Below, one piece after another: positions 34,113-43,628 of a stretch of 64,000 nt of DNA. How positions within the stretch are numbered: the first letter of the stretch is position 1; each line of letters opens with the position of its first letter. The notes below the pieces were generated by a model. The model searched no databases. It saw nothing but the letters and a program-made list of their open reading frames with translations, and was not told where the DNA came from. Both the position numbers and the translations under genes were made by a program. Source of the stretch: Bradyrhizobium sp. DOA9 (GTDB taxonomy: Bacteria > Pseudomonadota > Alphaproteobacteria > Rhizobiales > Xanthobacteraceae); NCBI RefSeq assembly GCF_000617845.2, contig NZ_DF820426.1, positions 186,001-250,000 of the forward strand, written 5' to 3'.

Positions 34113-34690
34113 CGTGGCGCACTACTTCCGCCACATCTCCCGCGAGGGCAAGCACGTTGTTTGCGCGCCGAGCTTCGCGCTGCCGCGCGAACCTTGGGAA
34201 TTGCAACAGGGCATCTTGGAGCGCGTCGTGCGCTCGGCCAGCGTGTCGATTGCCGAGCTGCCAAGACCCAAAGTCCGGTCACCGCTCAATCGGCCGCTTC
34301 GCAGGACGCTCACTGATCATAATCTCCGGCGAGACAAAGCCCTGGCCCGCCGGCGTGCACACGCCCCTTGCGCAAGCAGGCCATTGGCTCGCGGCGTAGC
34401 GCCGCATGATCTGAGCGGAAAAGGCCTGATGGATAGCTTCGTGACTGATCGCATTGTCGTGGCGTCAGGGGATTCAATCGGCAAACGTCGGGCAATCTGC
34501 TCAGGGTTTCAAGCTTTGGCCCATCCCCCAGCTTAGCACGACCCATGCCGGCGGCCTTATGGAACGGCGGGATCAGGAACGGGATCCCGCTTGGAGCCTC
34601 GACGACGCCGGCAAAGTCGCTCTTCCACAAAGCGCTCAAGGTGGTGTTGAGCTTGACGTCCGATGGCCGTGCAGCTCGCGATCCGCTCAT
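34113..34690 (-). pseudogene. IS30-family transposase relic
   Basis: Minus-strand debris resembling the IS30-type gene at 35998-37060: a degenerate SRSYPSGLF then ALRREPMACLRKGRV, and after a frame change SSAIDTLAERTTRS. The order is that of an IS30 transposase, but frames change repeatedly and part of the catalytic core is missing. The 240 bases from 34691 to 34931 hold no gene I can recognise. Confidence 0.65.
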
Positions 34691-34931
34691 GCTCAGTCAA
34701 CGAGAGCTACCGTTCGGAGAGCGCCTTGCCGAAGATCTGAACATCGGTGGTGGCATGCCCTCCCGCCTTTCGGAAGTGCCAGCAGGGCTGGACGCCCCAA
34801 CGACTGTCCACACCGAGAGTTGGGACTGTTCGGGCACTCGTACTGTGCGGAACGTGCGACTCTCGCCGATCACGTATGGCACAGACTGAATATCGCTTAA
34901 CCCGCGAGCATTAAATTATACGCCACGTTCT

Positions 34932-35648
34932 TCAGTGACACTGCGGGGTTAAATGATCGCGTTTCCGTTGTAGCCAATCGTTCCTCAACTCCTCTCCCGT
35001 TCGCCAAATCAGCCAATACATGTAGTCCTTAATCTCGCCTTCCTCCTCCATCATAATCGATACGTCCGCTTCATAGTGCGCGCATGCATATTGTGAGACC
35101 AGGCCCTTATCCAGCGCCCATTGCTCCACAAGCGCACACAAAAAGTCCGGCGCCCACATTGCAAAAGACAGGCCGTGTGCCACTCTGGCGATGATTGCCG
35201 ACAGGCCCTGTCCTCTAAGTTCCTCCCGAATCCAATAATCTCCGTGATAGGCAACCTTCCCCGTTATAGTCTTCGCGCTTGGAGCTCTGCAGATGCAACG
35301 GGAATGGCGATCAGCATGTACGATTGGATCGGCATAGAACGCCTGTAACGATTGAAAGTGATCTGCTAGATTGCTGCCTGAAAGATCGTAGAGGCGCTGC
35401 GCAGCCAAGATAGCGACAGCGTTTTCACGATCAACGCCCATGATCCAATAGCCATTTCCCGGAGCAATTGGCGAGAGATCTGGCACGAAAGTGGGTCCAG
35501 TGGGGCTCTTTGTTGGAGTCGTCTGAGTAATTCGGATATACTCGTGAAAATCGAAACCTATCCGCAAGTTAATGCCTTTCTCAGAGAGGGCCTCATCGCG
35601 AATTGGGATAGAGCGAGAAAAGCGAAACGGATCTACTAAGCACGGCAT
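34932..35648 (-). CDS. GNAT-like hypothetical protein
   Basis: 238 residues; the ATG at 35648 has a GAGGG site about 8 bases upstream. I do not recognise the family. The segment YWIREELRGQGLSAIIARVA looks like the acetyl-CoA-binding R-G-x-G motif of GNAT acetyltransferases and is followed by a hydrophobic helix-strand stretch (LSFAMWAPDFLCALVEQ). Before it, GYWIMGVDRENAVAILAAQR could be the core strands. No signal peptide or membrane segment. A+T-richer than the flanking IS DNA. It is oriented like the SET and DUF2156 genes, from which it is separated only by insertion elements, so the three may once have been neighbours. Confidence 0.6.
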   Translation of the reverse strand: MPCLVDPFRFSRSIPIRDEALSEKGINLRIGFDFHEYIRITQTTPTKSPTGPTFVPDLSPIAPGNGYWIMGVDRENAVAILAAQRLYDLSGSNLADHFQSLQAFYADPIVHADRHSRCICRAPSAKTITGKVAYHGDYWIREELRGQGLSAIIARVAHGLSFAMWAPDFLCALVEQWALDKGLVSQYACAHYEADVSIMMEEEGEIKDYMYWLIWRTGEELRNDWLQRKRDHLTPQCH

Positions 35649-35663
35649 TTTCTAACCCTCTTC

Positions 35664-35849
35664 CTAACGTGATGAGGTGCATCCAAGCCACGCGGACCCC
35701 TGCAATACACTGTTGCCAGTGCATTGGTACACTACCGATCTTTGGAGGATGAGAGAGGCGCGAATGGTGTGGCCGCTTGCGGCGTGCGCAAAGCAACTCG
35801 GACAGTATGTGTCGAACAAGACCTGTAGCGACGCGCTATTGGCGCACAT
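35664..35849 (-). CDS. Small Cys-containing hypothetical ORF
   Basis: 61 codons, ending 16 bases before the GNAT-like gene on the same strand. It contains one CxxC pair (TYCPSCFAH) and later single cysteines, which could be half of a zinc ribbon or chance. An overlapping frame could code instead. Weak support; listed because it occupies the leader of the GNAT-like gene. Confidence 0.25.
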   Translation of the reverse strand: MCANSASLQVLFDTYCPSCFAHAASGHTIRASLILQRSVVYQCTGNSVLQGSAWLGCTSSR

Positions 35850-35997
35850 ATGAACTTCAGATGCATATCGATCTCCAAAAGATCAGACAGGGGTAGGCTG
35901 CTATTTGCTCGCTCTCGGTCGGGGGATATATCCCATGGCGGAATCGATTGTAGAAGCTTGATGTGGCGAAGAGGTCGCGCCGGGCCGCAACACCTGA

Positions 35998-37060
35998 AAG
36001 GAGCAGGTTGCGATGGGGATTCGAAACGAACGATCACACCGTTCTGGACGAGCGCCGTTGCTGTCACCGGGACGACCGCCAGCAGCGGGGCGATCTGCGC
36101 TCCAGAGATCGTGGTTGGGGATCGCGCAGGGATGACAGCGAGGATGCTGCATTGGCGGCTGGTATGTCGCAGCCTGCCGGAACCAGATTGTTCCGACAGG
36201 CGGGCGGCATGGCACCAGGGAGGTTCAGAACTTTCGACCAAGCCTCCGTCCGAGCGGTACCTCTCGTTTGCGGAACGTGAGGAGATTGCACTTCTTCGCG
36301 TTAAGGGCCCTTCGGGCCGCGAGATTCGACGCCGACTTGGCCGGTCCGCCTCGACCGTCTCCCGTGAGCTACGACGCAATGCCGCGACGCGCAGCGGCGG
36401 CCTGGAGTATCGTGCATCGACAGCCCAATGGCACGCCGAACGATCGGCCCGTCGACTCAAACCAAGCAAGCTTGCGCCTATCACAACCTTGCGCACATAT
36501 TTGGAGCAACGACTGGCCGACGTTGTCACGCCCAGAGTGGCGCTCCCGTTCCTCGTCCCGGCTGTTCCGTGGAAAGGCCACCGGCACGGCCCCCGCAAAG
36601 ATCGGCGATCGGCAAAGGTTGGACCACAGAGCAGATTGCCCAACGCCTGCCGATCGACTTCCCGGACGACAAGACGATGTGCATCAGCCACGAAGCCATC
36701 TATCGAGCCCTCTTTTCAGGAGCGGGGAGCACTACGCCGCGAACTGTCGGCCTACTTGCGAACGGGGCGCGTGTTACCGGTCCCCAGGGCGCATGCACTC
36801 AGGCGGGCAAGAGCGTTGCTCTCGCCGGAGATCAATGATCAGTCACTCCCCGCCGAATCGGCCGATCGCCCGGTGCCGGGGCACTGGGAGCAAGACCTCA
36901 TACTCGGTCTGGCAGCTCGGCGATTGGCACGCTGGTTGAGCGCACGACACGCTTCACAACGTTGCTGCATCTTCGCCGGCTTGCGAGGGATGGCGAAGCT
37001 CGGCGCATGAAGAATGGGGCTGCTCTAGCAGGAGACGGAGCTGAAGTGGTGCGCGTCGCG
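35998..37060 (+). pseudogene. IS30-family transposase pseudogene
   Basis: Pieces of one IS30 transposase in three frames: YLSFAEREEIALLRVKG, GREIRRRLGRSASTVSREL and AQWHAERSARR (HTH_38), then after a shift WTTEQIAQRLPIDF and CISHEAIYRALF, then GALRRELSAYLRTGR and PVPGHWEQDLILG, then AIGTLVERTTRFTTLLHL (catalytic core). At least three frameshifts, no intact reading frame. The C-terminal third of the core is missing and the region runs into unrecognised sequence at about 37,060-37,130. Confidence 0.8.
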
Positions 37061-37130
37061 ATTTTCGCGCAAACGGCGCATCGCAACCGTCGGCATCCAG
37101 GAAAGCCGAAGAGTGGACCGTATGGCGACG

Positions 37131-37897
37131 AGAAGAGGCCTCGTCACACGGGCGAGATCATCTCGGAATGCAGGGCGGGATCGAGCAGAATCCGCAGGAC
37201 AGGAAATTTATCTTGACAGATGACCGCTTTCCAAACCAGCTGGTCCCGTTGTCAACTGACGGTATTCCATGGGACAGCGCCGACGGCCCTCCCAACCCGG
37301 TCAGGCTATGGCCTCCATGGGTGCCGAGCCCCACCAGGGCCGCCCATTTGACCGACGCTGCACCACGATCTTGATGGATCGCGCAGCAGCCTCCACTTGC
37401 CAATGATCTGCTCGTAGAGGCAGAGCCTGGCAAGCACAGACTTGCTTGGCAATTATCCCCAATGGGCGCCGCTCTGTTCTAGTCAGGCTATATGATAAGG
37501 GCGCACCTGCCTCTCAAAATATCGGCGATTGTGCGGACCCAGCGGCAATGGACCACCCGTATTCGCCACAAGCCCCCGGTGCGGAGATTCGACCCCTTTT
37601 ACTAATTGACCAACTCCCGTGCCAGAATGCAAATTTGCGAGAACCTGACGAACAAGAGCTATACGCTCTACTCCAAACCGCCCACTATCGAAACTGATAT
37701 GCTCAGTGCCTGGTTCGATAACGCAGGATCGGCTGCCTCTTCCAGGCCGGTGTAATGCAGCTCCCGCATAGAGCGCGAAGGATGCACCATTGGCGCAAAT
37801 ACGACCGCATTAGATTCGATACACCCAGCTCATCGCTCGCGACGCCCTTACGGCGTATGGGATGTTTAGCCTCCGTACAGCCGAACCCTATCTTCAT
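37131..37897. other. Intergenic region without a recognisable gene
   Basis: Between the IS30 relic and the aminotransferase. Several frames of 60-90 codons exist on both strands, but none has a recognisable motif or convincing start. The downstream end would contain the terminator of the aminotransferase gene; no strong hairpin with a T-run was seen. Confidence 0.5.
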
Positions 37898-39268
37898 CTA
37901 GAACACGGCATCGACTGCTTTGGCCGTATTATCGATGATGATATCGGCCTCCTTCATTGTTAAGCAAAGCGGGGGGGCAAACCCGAGAATATCCCCTTGC
38001 GGTAGAGCCCGGCCGATAACGCCACGCTCAAATAGGGCGGCGACCACCTGCCCACCAACCTCTTCCGATGGATCGAAAAGAACGCGGTCATCCTTGTCTC
38101 TTAGAAACTCGACCGCGGCCATGAGCCCGTCCCCGCGTACCTCCCCAACGTTTCCGTGGCCATCGAGCACCTCAGACAATCCTGCGCGGAGATAGGCCCC
38201 GGTGTCGCGAGCATTGGCAAGCAAGCCCATCTCGTCGATCAGTTCAAGATTTGCAATGCCCGCGGCCGCGCAGACTGGATGCGCGGAATAAGTCCACCCA
38301 TGTCCCATCATTCCGAGTTGATCAGAGCCCTTCACGAGCACCTGCCAAATCTTGTCGGAGACGATGACAGCGGATAGGGGTACGTAGGCGGAGGTGAGAC
38401 CTTTCGATATGGTGATTAGGTCTGGCCTAATACCGTAGTGCTCAGAACCAAACATGGTGCCAAGGCGGCCAAATCCTGTGACGACCTCGTCCGCAATTAG
38501 CAAAATGTCATATTTTCTCAGCACGAACTGCACCCTCTCCCAGTAACTAGTGGGCGGCGGCACGACACCACCGGCACCTAAGAGGGGCTCTCCAATAAAT
38601 GCCGCAACCGTATCGGGCCCCTCGGCCAAAATCATTTCTTCGAGCTTGTCGGCGCACGCTTGGGCGAATTGCTCTTCACTCAAGGCCAAGTCGGTACGCC
38701 TGAAATAATACGGGGCCTCAGTGTGCAGAATTGGCGCACGCGGCAGGTCAAAAGCGGTGTGGTACACTTCGAGCCCCGTCAGCGATCCCGTCATGACGCC
38801 TGACCCGTGATACCCACGCCAGCGGGAAATGATCTTTTTCTTCTCCGGCCGGCCCAACACGTTGTTGTAGTACCACACCAGCTTGATGTTGGTTTCATTC
38901 GCATCAGAACCCGAGAGGCCGAAGTAGACTCGGCTCATGCCGACTGGCGCACGATCAACAATCATTTTTGATAACCTGATTGGGGCTTCCGTGCCGTAGC
39001 CGATATAAGCGTGATAGTAGGCAAGCTCCTTGGCTTGCTTTGCAATTGCGTCGGCAATCTTCTGGCGACCGTATCCGACATTCACACAAAAGAGACCTGC
39101 GGAGGCGTCGAGGCTTGTTCGCCCCGTCGTGTCCGTGATGTAAACTCCATCTCCTCGGCCAATCACGTACGCTGGAAAGTCGCCGCGCGCATGCGCTCCA
39201 GCATGCGTCGCCGGATGGAAAAAGTGAGCGCGGTCCCAGGTGTCAAGTTCACTAGAGCTTCCGAACAT
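37898..39268 (-). CDS. Class III (omega) aminotransferase, PLP-dependent
   Basis: 456 residues, full length for the omega-amino-acid:pyruvate / putrescine-type aminotransferases. Lys289 in TISKGL forms the PLP aldimine, and Asp260 lies in IADEVVTGFGR. SGSDANETNIKLVWYYNN binds the phosphate and GWTYSAHPVCAAAGIAN is the usual late block. It transfers an amino group from an omega-amine or beta-amino acid to a keto acid; the exact donor is not predictable. The gene is intact although the neighbouring dadA, lyase and binding-protein genes are broken. The start codon used gives the conserved N-terminus (DRAHFFHPATHAGAH). Confidence 0.92.
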   Translation of the reverse strand: MFGSSSELDTWDRAHFFHPATHAGAHARGDFPAYVIGRGDGVYITDTTGRTSLDASAGLFCVNVGYGRQKIADAIAKQAKELAYYHAYIGYGTEAPIRLSKMIVDRAPVGMSRVYFGLSGSDANETNIKLVWYYNNVLGRPEKKKIISRWRGYHGSGVMTGSLTGLEVYHTAFDLPRAPILHTEAPYYFRRTDLALSEEQFAQACADKLEEMILAEGPDTVAAFIGEPLLGAGGVVPPPTSYWERVQFVLRKYDILLIADEVVTGFGRLGTMFGSEHYGIRPDLITISKGLTSAYVPLSAVIVSDKIWQVLVKGSDQLGMMGHGWTYSAHPVCAAAGIANLELIDEMGLLANARDTGAYLRAGLSEVLDGHGNVGEVRGDGLMAAVEFLRDKDDRVLFDPSEEVGGQVVAALFERGVIGRALPQGDILGFAPPLCLTMKEADIIIDNTAKAVDAVF

Positions 39269-40081
39269 TTGGTCTTTCGTCCTCTCTCATATGTTGCCTC
39301 GCAGCGTTTTGAGACATCTAGCCGGAAATTGCAGTGTTCGCCCTACCAGTCGGCTATAGAAGACTCGGTGATAGGGTGAACCTGCCATGGTTAGTAGTCA
39401 GCGCGATAAGCAGTCGGGGGCCGACCTTCTCCTGGTTTTTGCAGTTGAACACTGAAGTCATTCATAGATGTCCACCATGCGGCGCTAAGGAGGTGAATGT
39501 AGGGTCGAAAGATAATCACCATTCAGCACCTACAAGGCTACCGGCTCGACGGCCCTTGCTCAGGCTGCGACGATTGCCCACCGCTTCACCAGAAAATGGC
39601 ACACGAGAGAGTGAACGTGGCGACCCGGAGCGCGCTAGTCCGAGCACGAACGAAATGAAAGTAACCGGGCACCGATCTGTCCCGCCGTGACATGTTGATC
39701 GAGTCGCCAAACAAGTTGGACTCGTGATCCTGATTGCATTACTCGCTGGACCTGACGTGTCTCTGGACTACAACGCGATCTGCATCGTTGATCGGCGCCG
39801 AATGAAAGGACTGCACCAAAAATGTGTCAGAGCCAAATTTGCAGGCTGATTGACAGGCCGATCAGTCCCCTTTGAATGTCTCGAAAGGTGCAGTTGCTGC
39901 TGGCATATCGGTGATTGCGTCGCTGCTGGGCCACGCCCCACCTTTTCCTTGCGAGTAGGGCCGAGAGTAAGAGTGCCGGCTTGGGTTTGTCCTGCCAGGT
40001 TCTGAGCTGCGAGAAAGGCTCGCGGCCCGTCGCGAAGATCCGCGATATCCAGACACTATCCTCAGGCGCGCACCCGAGAGG
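39269..40081. other. Intergenic region, no convincing gene
   Basis: Contains the upstream region of the aminotransferase (minus strand). A short plus-strand frame around 39,500-39,660 encodes GPCSGCDDCPPLHQ but lacks an ATG and is not recognised. The right end grades into the ardC remnant; the junction is not sharp. Confidence 0.4.
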
Positions 40082-40460
40082 ACCAGCAAACGTTATGACG
40101 AGATCAACAACAAGATCATCGCCGAGCTGGAGGCCGGCAGAGTGCCCTGGGTGCAGCCGTGGGGCAGGGGGGCGGCGAAGGCGCCTTTGGCTCTGCCGAA
40201 AAGTGCTGCAACCGGCCGTCAATATAACGGCATCAACATTCTGATCCTCTGGGGAGCTGCCATTGAACGCGCCTTCACCGGCCAGAGCTGGCTGACATTC
40301 CGCCAGGCGTTGTCGCTCGGCGGACACGTCCGCAAGGGCGAACTCGGCACAATTGTCGCCTATGCCGGCCGCTTTGTGCCGGCGGACGAACGGCGGCGTG
40401 CGAGCGAGAACGGCGAGGAAGCGCAGGCCGTGCCGTTTCCCAAGCGATTCAATGTCCTCC
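40082..40460 (+). pseudogene. ardC: ArdC-like antirestriction protein, N-terminal fragment
   Basis: RYDEINNKIIAELEAGRVPW, VQPWGRG, ATGRQYNGINILILW, SWLTFRQALSLGGHVRKGE and AVPFPKRFNVL make up the N-terminal ssDNA-binding domain (DUF1738) of ArdC, an antirestriction protein of conjugative elements. There is no start codon in frame, and the C-terminal zincin-like domain is absent: homology stops near 40,460, where the sequence switches to the reverse-strand dadA gene. It is the left-most scrap of the dead conjugative element. Confidence 0.85.
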
Positions 40461-40601
40461 GTCGACAGGCGCATAGTTATACCCCGCTGCACGCAGACGT
40501 GCGCGAGCCCGACCGTAAATTTGTGGATGTCTCCGGTGAAATCCGACGGAGCCTCCGTAGAAATTCCCTTCAACGAGGGCTCGATCGCGCAGATCTCCTC
40601 A
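40461..40601 (-). pseudogene. dadA: dadA-like D-amino acid dehydrogenase, internal fragment beyond the IS5 insertion
   Basis: Minus strand: EEICAIEPSLKGIS, then DFTGDIHKFTVGLAHVCVQRG, matches the middle of DadA-type flavoproteins (EPAL, then D-x-x-TGD). It continues the gene fragment at 41515-42035 after removal of the IS5 element. The gene is cut at about 40,460 by the join to the ardC fragment, so the C-terminal half is lost. Confidence 0.8.
40599..40601. repeat. Left target-site duplication (TCA) of the IS5-type element
   Basis: TCA before the left inverted repeat, repeated at 41515-41517. A TNA triplet is the typical target of IS427-type IS5 elements. Confidence 0.7.
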
Positions 40602-41514
40602 GAGCCTGACTCAAAAAGCGTTTTCAGGCTCTAGCGAGGCGGCGAGTTGTGAGCCTCAAATGGGCAGCAAGCAGCCAGGCGAGCTCGGTGGCAGCAGAAC
40701 CTTCGAAGTCTTTGGAGAGGCGCCGGCACCTGCGAGCCATGCAAAGGTACGCTCGACGACCCAGCGCCTGGGCGGGAGTTGGAAGCCCTTGATGCCGGGC
40801 GGTCGCTCGACGATCTCGATCGTCCACGGTCCGCAGTCGGAGAGTGCGTTGACGAGCTGCTTACCGCGATAAATCCGATCGGCAAAGACATGCTCAAGCC
40901 TTGGGAAGCGGTCTCGCAGCTGCTCCAACAGAGGAACGGCGCCATGGACATCCTGGATGTTGGCGGGTGGACATCCGCGGCCAACAGAAGACCGTTGGTG
41001 TCCGTCACGATATGGCGCTTGCGCCCATGGAGGCGCTTGCCAGCATCAAAGCCACGTAGCCCGCCGGCCTCCGTCGTAGAGGCGGGCTTGCCATCGATGA
41101 CGGCAGCTGTCGGTTTGAGCTTTCGGCCAAGCTTCCGGCGTGCCTTGCGAACCAAAAATTCGACGATCTCCTGCCATCTGCCGGTGTCGCGCCAAGCGTA
41201 AAAATAGCCTTGCACTGTCGAGTAGGGCGGGAACTCCTTCGGCAAAGCTCGCCATTGGCAGCCGCTCGACAGAATATAGAACATCGCCTGCACGATCTCG
41301 CGCAGATCGACCTTCCGCAGCCGGCCCAATGTCGCGGCGGCATCTTCCGAGCGATCAACGCCCACTCCGCATCGGTCAGATCACTTGTGTAACGCAGTCC
41401 ACTGCGCTGATACTGGATACGAGCGGCGTTGGTCCACGGCAAGGTGGCCTCCCTCGAAAAATCCGAAGGAATCATAGGCCAGCCAAAACCGCTCACCCTT
41501 TTTCGGTCAGGCTC
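40602..41514 (-). mobile_element. IS5-family (IS427-like) insertion sequence, decayed, inserted in dadA
   Basis: 913 bp bounded by inverted repeats beginning GAGCCTGAC on both sides (left 40602, right end 41514), with TCA flanking duplications. Removing it restores the dadA order. The transposase gene on the minus strand is frameshifted, so the copy is not autonomous. Confidence 0.88.
40631..41450 (-). pseudogene. IS5-family transposase pseudogene
   Basis: One transposase in three frames: LRYTSDLTDAEWALIARKMP, then after a shift LREIVQAMFYILSSGCQWR and STVQGYFYAWRDTGRWQEI with AAVIDGKPASTTEAGG (first catalytic Asp) and RKRHIVTDTNGLLLAADVHP. After another shift come FADRIYRGKQLVNAL and RRWVVERTFAWLAGAG, which should carry the final Glu. 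At least two frameshifts separate the parts. Confidence 0.9.
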
Positions 41515-42035
41515 TCAGGAGTTACAGCTCGGCGCTCAAGTCCCCTTTCGCGAGGAGCGCCAAGACCCGAGCTGCAGCGTCGAATTCGACCGTGCTGCAA
41601 TGATAGTGAAGGATGCCGCGTTCCTCGCAATCGATCGCGATTTGTTCCTCCCGGGCTATCTGCATGAGATGGGATCGGGCTTCGATCGAGAGGCGCGCCG
41701 TCGTGATCGTGTTGTCTTCGTATTTAGGGATGGACGCAACGAACTGCGCCATCCATGACAGTGTGTGCCAGTCGGCCCTCCGACTAACGAGGGGCAGGGC
41801 TCCCGGCGTGAACATCCATTTTATCCCCTTCAGGACCGTGGCCCAATTGTTCCACACCTCGGCATTCGAAGCCGAGAGCTGTCCACCATCGGCGTAGGAT
41901 GTTTTCAATCGCAGGATAAGGCTGACGATCGAAGACGGTTACCTCACAGCCACGCCTGGCAAGGTTGTATGCGATCGTGATGCCAGTAATACCCGCGCCG
42001 ATGACGGCCACGCCGGAATTTTGGTGCCTGATCAT
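41515..42035 (-). pseudogene. dadA: dadA-like D-amino acid dehydrogenase / glycine-oxidase-type flavoprotein, N-terminal part
   Basis: The ATG at 42035 follows an AAAGGAG site. GVAVIGAGITGITIAYNLAR is the FAD-binding motif. After a frameshift near 41,905 the gene continues KTSYADGGQLSASNAEVWNN, WMAQFVASI and so on to FDAAARVLALLAKGDLSAEL. A second lesion near 41,522 (one base short) gives a premature stop just before the IS5 insertion at 41,514. The intact enzyme would oxidise D-amino acids or glycine, passing electrons to the respiratory chain. A tandem glycine riboswitch lies directly upstream. Three independent lesions make it dead. Confidence 0.88.
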
Positions 42036-42047
42036 AGGTGCTCCTTT

Positions 42048-42060
42048 CCCGCAATGCGGG
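42048..42060 (-). promoter_or_regulatory. Hairpin between glycine riboswitch and dadA ribosome site
   Basis: A short palindrome (CCCGCAATGCGGG) lies between aptamer II and the AAAGGAG ribosome site. It could be part of the expression platform acting on translation. No T-run follows, so it is not a transcription terminator. Confidence 0.4.
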
Positions 42061-42071
42061 TTCATTGACAC

Positions 42072-42263
42072 CCCTCTGTCATTGGCCTGAGAGCTTCACC
42101 GCGCCCAGTCATTTGGGCTGCGACTTTCACCATCGGCGCAGGACCGTCGTCCTACTTTTCAGAGTTTAACTTTCGAAAAAGCGGTACTTTTGCCTGAGAG
42201 TTTCCGGGGCGGTTGCTCCGTCGGCGCCGGTCTGGCACTGGGGCCAGACCGATCTCTCCCGCT
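42072..42263 (-). promoter_or_regulatory. Tandem glycine riboswitch (two aptamers)
   Basis: Aptamer I (42263 to 42180, minus strand) has GGGAGAG, a paired arm, CGCCGACGGAGCAA and AACTCTCAGGCAAAA, closed by AGCGG/CCGCT. Aptamer II (42165 to 42072) has CTCTGAAAAG, CGCCGATGGTGAAA and GCTCTCAGGC, closed by ACTCTG/CAGAGG. The 14-base linker and the order are those of the cooperative glycine riboswitch. It precedes the dadA-like gene, so glycine would have controlled an amino-acid oxidising enzyme. The aptamer cores look intact although the gene is broken. Confidence 0.94.
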
Positions 42264-42329
42264 CATCCTGAAATCACGCAGCGATACAGCTACCCCTCAA
42301 GCCTGGCTTGTGTGGTTGCGACTGGAGTC

Positions 42330-43496
42330 TCAGGCAAGTAGAACATCCAACATTCTCTCGATATCTCGCCAAAGATCTTCAGCACTTTCCAGGCCAAGGT
42401 TTAGCCGGATATAGCTTACATCCATGCTCAGGGGCATCGATTGCCGCTCGACGCTCATCGGTGCCACAACGCTTCGCGTTCCCCCCAAGACGCACCTATG
42501 GCGAATGTTTTCAGCCGGTCGAGGGCGCGATTGACCTTACCGGCATCAGCGTTCCGTAGGAGGAGGATGAAAACCCCAGAACAACCGCAAACTCACGTTG
42601 CAAAGAGCATGGCCCGAGAAGGACGGAAGGCAGGGGTGCAAAACCGCGAAGCCTGCACTTTCCAAACGATGTGCAAACTGCTCGCTGAGGGCGCCAGCGT
42701 GTCTTAACCGAAGAGTCATCGTCTGGATGCCGCGCAAGGCGTGGGAGCAATCATCGGGGGAGACGCCTTCGCCCAAAGATCCCAAAGCCCCAAAGCGCGC
42801 GTAAAGATCAAGCTCATTGAGAATGATCGCACGGAGATGTATGTCGGAGTGACCACCTGCATATTTGGTAACAGCCTCGGCAACGATGTCTACGACGAGG
42901 TTAAGAGGTTTACAAAGCAGACCAGTGGCCCATGTATTGTCGCAGCCGAGGAATGCGCCAGCCTTTCTGCATCTTGCCGCAATGGCGAGAATATCGCAGA
43001 TCTCCATTGTTGTCGAACCGGGCGATTCGACCCAGACTAGTTTGGTCACGCCTGGTCGAATTCTGGCGTCGAGATCGGTAGGATCTGTCGGATCAAAATA
43101 TTCGATCTCGGCGCCGAAGGACTGAAGGATGGTCCGCGCGAAGAGCTTCACTGGGGGATAGACGTTATCAGCGATCAACAAATGATCGCCATGGTTCAAT
43201 AAGGCGAGCATGACGGTCGTTATCGCCGCCTGTCCCGAGGGCACGATGATCGAGCGGGCCGCGGGTGAATTTCCGCGAGTTGTCCCTCTAGCGCTCTCGT
43301 TGTGGGCGTTCCAGCGAGGCCATAAGTATAGCCGTCCGGCGATCGCGCCGCGCGCGCGACAAGCCGCAGCGTTTGGGAAAACAATCGTCGATGCCCGGTA
43401 GACCGGTACTGAGAGGCTGGCGAATCCATCAAGCGAAGCGGTGGGCGGTACCACACACCGCGTGCCGTTGCTATTTGAGCTCAAGTCCGTGACCAC
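42330..43496 (-). pseudogene. Cystathionine gamma-synthase / beta-lyase-like PLP enzyme, frameshifted
   Basis: The whole Cys/Met-metabolism PLP enzyme can be followed from ATG 43496 to TGA 42330, but in three frames: LSVPVYRASTIVFPNAAACRA, then a shifted YTYGLAGTPTTRALEGQLAEI, then back to IIVPSGQAAITTVMLALL, VWVESPGSTTMEICD and the PLP-lysine block VTKYAGGHSD. Near 42,620 the frame changes again (FAVVLGFSSSSYG) before ending IGASWGGTRSVVAP and LGLESAEDLWRDIERMLD. The enzyme would cleave or form C-S bonds of cystathionine-type substrates. Total length matches the family (about 390 residues), so the damage is small indels, not deletion. Confidence 0.88.
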
Positions 43497-43628
43497 TTAA
43501 AATTCAACGATTCTGATTTGCCGCCGGGAATGATCAGGATCGTTCCCGGCGATAAGTACCTGACGGGAAAGAGCCGCGTGCTGTGCTGAGGCGCAAATGC
43601 GCGAGCGGCCCGAGCACTCATAGCGTCG

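Noticed and set aside
39480..39660. Cys-rich small plus-strand frame (GPCSGCDDCPP)
   Set aside because: No ATG or GTG start in frame after the preceding stop and no recognised family; too weak to list as a gene.
42173..42200. Terminator-like T/A runs next to the riboswitch
   Set aside because: They are the aptamer I closing stem and linker on the minus strand, not a hairpin followed by a T-run.
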